Part shown: in pieces, positions 6,057-7,299 of the stretch
Numbering within the stretch: the stretch's first letter is position 1
How the letters are laid out: each line of letters starts with the position of its first letter
Source of the DNA: Thermoproteota archaeon
GTDB taxonomy: Archaea > Thermoproteota > EX4484-205 > JAAOZP01
Length of the DNA: 7,299 nt
Assembly: GCA_025059435.1 (NCBI GenBank)
Contig: JANXDK010000023.1
Span: forward strand, 1 to 7,299
Reading direction: 5' to 3'
Translations under genes and position numbers: made by a program
The notes under the pieces: model-generated
What the model saw: the letters and a program-made list of their open reading frames with translations, nothing else
Database searches by the model: none
Told to the model about the DNA's origin: nothing

Positions 6057-7299
6057 GTGTTGAAAACGGGGAGGGAGATAATTGTAAATCCCGTGACTAG
6101 GATAGAAGGGCATGCTAAGATAACCATATATTTGGATGATAAGGACATGGTTAAAGACGCGCGATTCCAAGTTACGGATTTCAGAGGTTTTGAAAAATTC
6201 TGCGAAGGCAGGCCTTTCTACGAAATGCCTGGGATAACATCAAGAATATGCGGTATATGCCCGGTAAGCCACTTGCTCGCTTCAGCGAAGGCTTGCGACG
6301 ACCTTGTCGCAGTGAAGATACCTCGAACCGCAGAACTTCTTCGCAGGCTTATGCACATGGGTCAGATAATACAGTCTCATGCACTAAGCTTCTTTTATCT
6401 CTCGTCTCCAGACTTCTTACTGGGCATGGATTCAGAACCTTCTAAGAGGAACATCCTCGGGCTTGCAGAGAAATATCCTGAGATAGCTAGACAGGGAGTG
6501 TGGCTTAGGAAGTTTGGACAAAGCATAATCGAAACCCTCTCTGGAAGAAGGATACATTCGAGTGATTGGATAGTACCTGGTGGAGTTAAAACACCATTGT
6601 CAAAAGAGAAGGCTGAAAGGATCCTCGCTGACGTACCCAAGGCCATTGAAATCGCTTTAAACAGTATTGAGCTTTTCAAGAAAAACATGGAGAACTTTAA
6701 GAACGAAATGAAAGACTTCGGTGACTTCCCGACGTATTACTTGAGCCTCGTAACAAAAGACGGCGGTCTCGAGCATTATGACGGCAATATAAGGATCTTA
6801 AGCCCAGATGGCAAAGTAATTGCAGACCAGTTAGACTGTTCAAAATACTTCGAGTATATTGGAGAAGCTGTTGAAGACTGGTCGTATATGAAGTTTCCAT
6901 ATTTGAAGAACATTGGTTACCCTGACGGAGCATATAGAGTAGGTCCATTGGCAAGACTTAACAATGCTTCGCATTGTGGAACTGAAATAGCGGAAGACCT
7001 TCTTAAAGAATTTAAGAAGCTCGGGGAAAACAACATCGTCCAAAACACTTTCATGTATCATTACGCGCGTTTGATAGAAATCGTTTTCTGCGTTGAGAAG
7101 GTTAAAGAATTGCTTGAAGATCCTGAAATTCTAGATACTAACGTTCAAGCAAAGGCATTTTTAAACAAGAGGGAGGGCATTGGAGTCATTGAGGCACCTA
7201 GAGGAACACTATTCCACCATTATAAAGTTGATGAACAAGGAAGAATAACATGGGTAAACCTTATAATCGCAACTGTAAATAACAATATTGCTTTTAACA
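6057..7299 (+). CDS. hoxH: NAD-linked [NiFe] hydrogenase large subunit HoxH, 3' end missing
   Basis: This is the catalytic subunit, which cleaves or forms H2 at the Ni-Fe(CN)2CO centre. About 414 codons are visible and the frame is open to the right edge. The N-terminus has the large-subunit signature NPVTRIEGHAKI with the conserved Glu. The L1 metal motif RICGICPVSH follows at codons 63-72 counted from the GTG, supplying two of the four cysteine ligands. Near the edge, GVIEAPRGTLFHHY and the TVNNNIAFN region are typical of group 3 HoxH/MvhA proteins. The C-terminal DPCxxC ligands and the cleaved maturation peptide lie beyond the window; roughly 60-70 residues should be missing. The start is GTG at 6057 or TTG at 6060. 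Upstream of these the frame is closed by the hoxY TAG, and the next start (GTG 6093) would cut into the signature. Neither has a well-spaced SD, since the G-run at 6053-6057 abuts them. No maturation protease is visible. Confidence 0.94.
   Translation, partial: MLKTGREIIVNPVTRIEGHAKITIYLDDKDMVKDARFQVTDFRGFEKFCEGRPFYEMPGITSRICGICPVSHLLASAKACDDLVAVKIPRTAELLRRLMHMGQIIQSHALSFFYLSSPDFLLGMDSEPSKRNILGLAEKYPEIARQGVWLRKFGQSIIETLSGRRIHSSDWIVPGGVKTPLSKEKAERILADVPKAIEIALNSIELFKKNMENFKNEMKDFGDFPTYYLSLVTKDGGLEHYDGNIRILSPDGKVIADQLDCSKYFEYIGEAVEDWSYMKFPYLKNIGYPDGAYRVGPLARLNNASHCGTEIAEDLLKEFKKLGENNIVQNTFMYHYARLIEIVFCVEKVKELLEDPEILDTNVQAKAFLNKREGIGVIEAPRGTLFHHYKVDEQGRITWVNLIIATVNNNIAFN

Overview
The window is almost entirely coding and holds two divergently transcribed soluble [NiFe]-hydrogenase gene clusters. 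They share one intergenic gap of about 146 bases (2515-2660). The sequence looks archaeal and probably thermophilic. Both promoters have TATA boxes, one with a clear BRE-like element and little or no 5' leader. Shine-Dalgarno sites match archaeal anti-SD, TTG starts are frequent, Arg is mostly AGG/AGA, Ile is often ATA, and genes overlap tightly. I cannot name the species; an uncultured Thermoproteota/Bathyarchaeia-like or related lineage is a guess.

Left half, minus strand, read right to left: hydB (1486-2514), hydG (650-1489) and hydD (1-638, cut by the left edge). These are the electron-transfer beta subunit, the FAD/NAD(P) gamma subunit and the three-cluster small subunit of a group 3b sulfhydrogenase-type enzyme, like Pyrococcus soluble hydrogenase (order B-G-D-A). 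The catalytic large subunit hydA would be expected just beyond position 1, but is not visible.

Right half, plus strand: hoxE (2661-3179), hoxF (3166-4821), hoxU (4823-5527), hoxY (5520-6053) and hoxH (6057-7299, cut by the right edge). This is the full E-F-U-Y-H order of a group 3d NAD-linked bidirectional hydrogenase. HoxEFU form the diaphorase: HoxF holds FMN and the NAD site, and all three carry Fe-S clusters. HoxY carries the proximal cluster and HoxH the Ni-Fe site.

Taken together, the window encodes two cytosolic enzymes that couple H2 to pyridine nucleotides through different flavoprotein modules: a HydG-type FNR-like subunit and a HoxF/NuoF-type FMN subunit. They are placed back to back with one presumptive control region. 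The most notable points are this 3b/3d pairing, a group 3d cluster behind archaeal-looking promoters, a retained C-terminal Cys/His set in HoxF, and the in-frame TAG junction between hoxY and hoxH. No RNA genes, mobile elements, CRISPR arrays or large repeats were seen.
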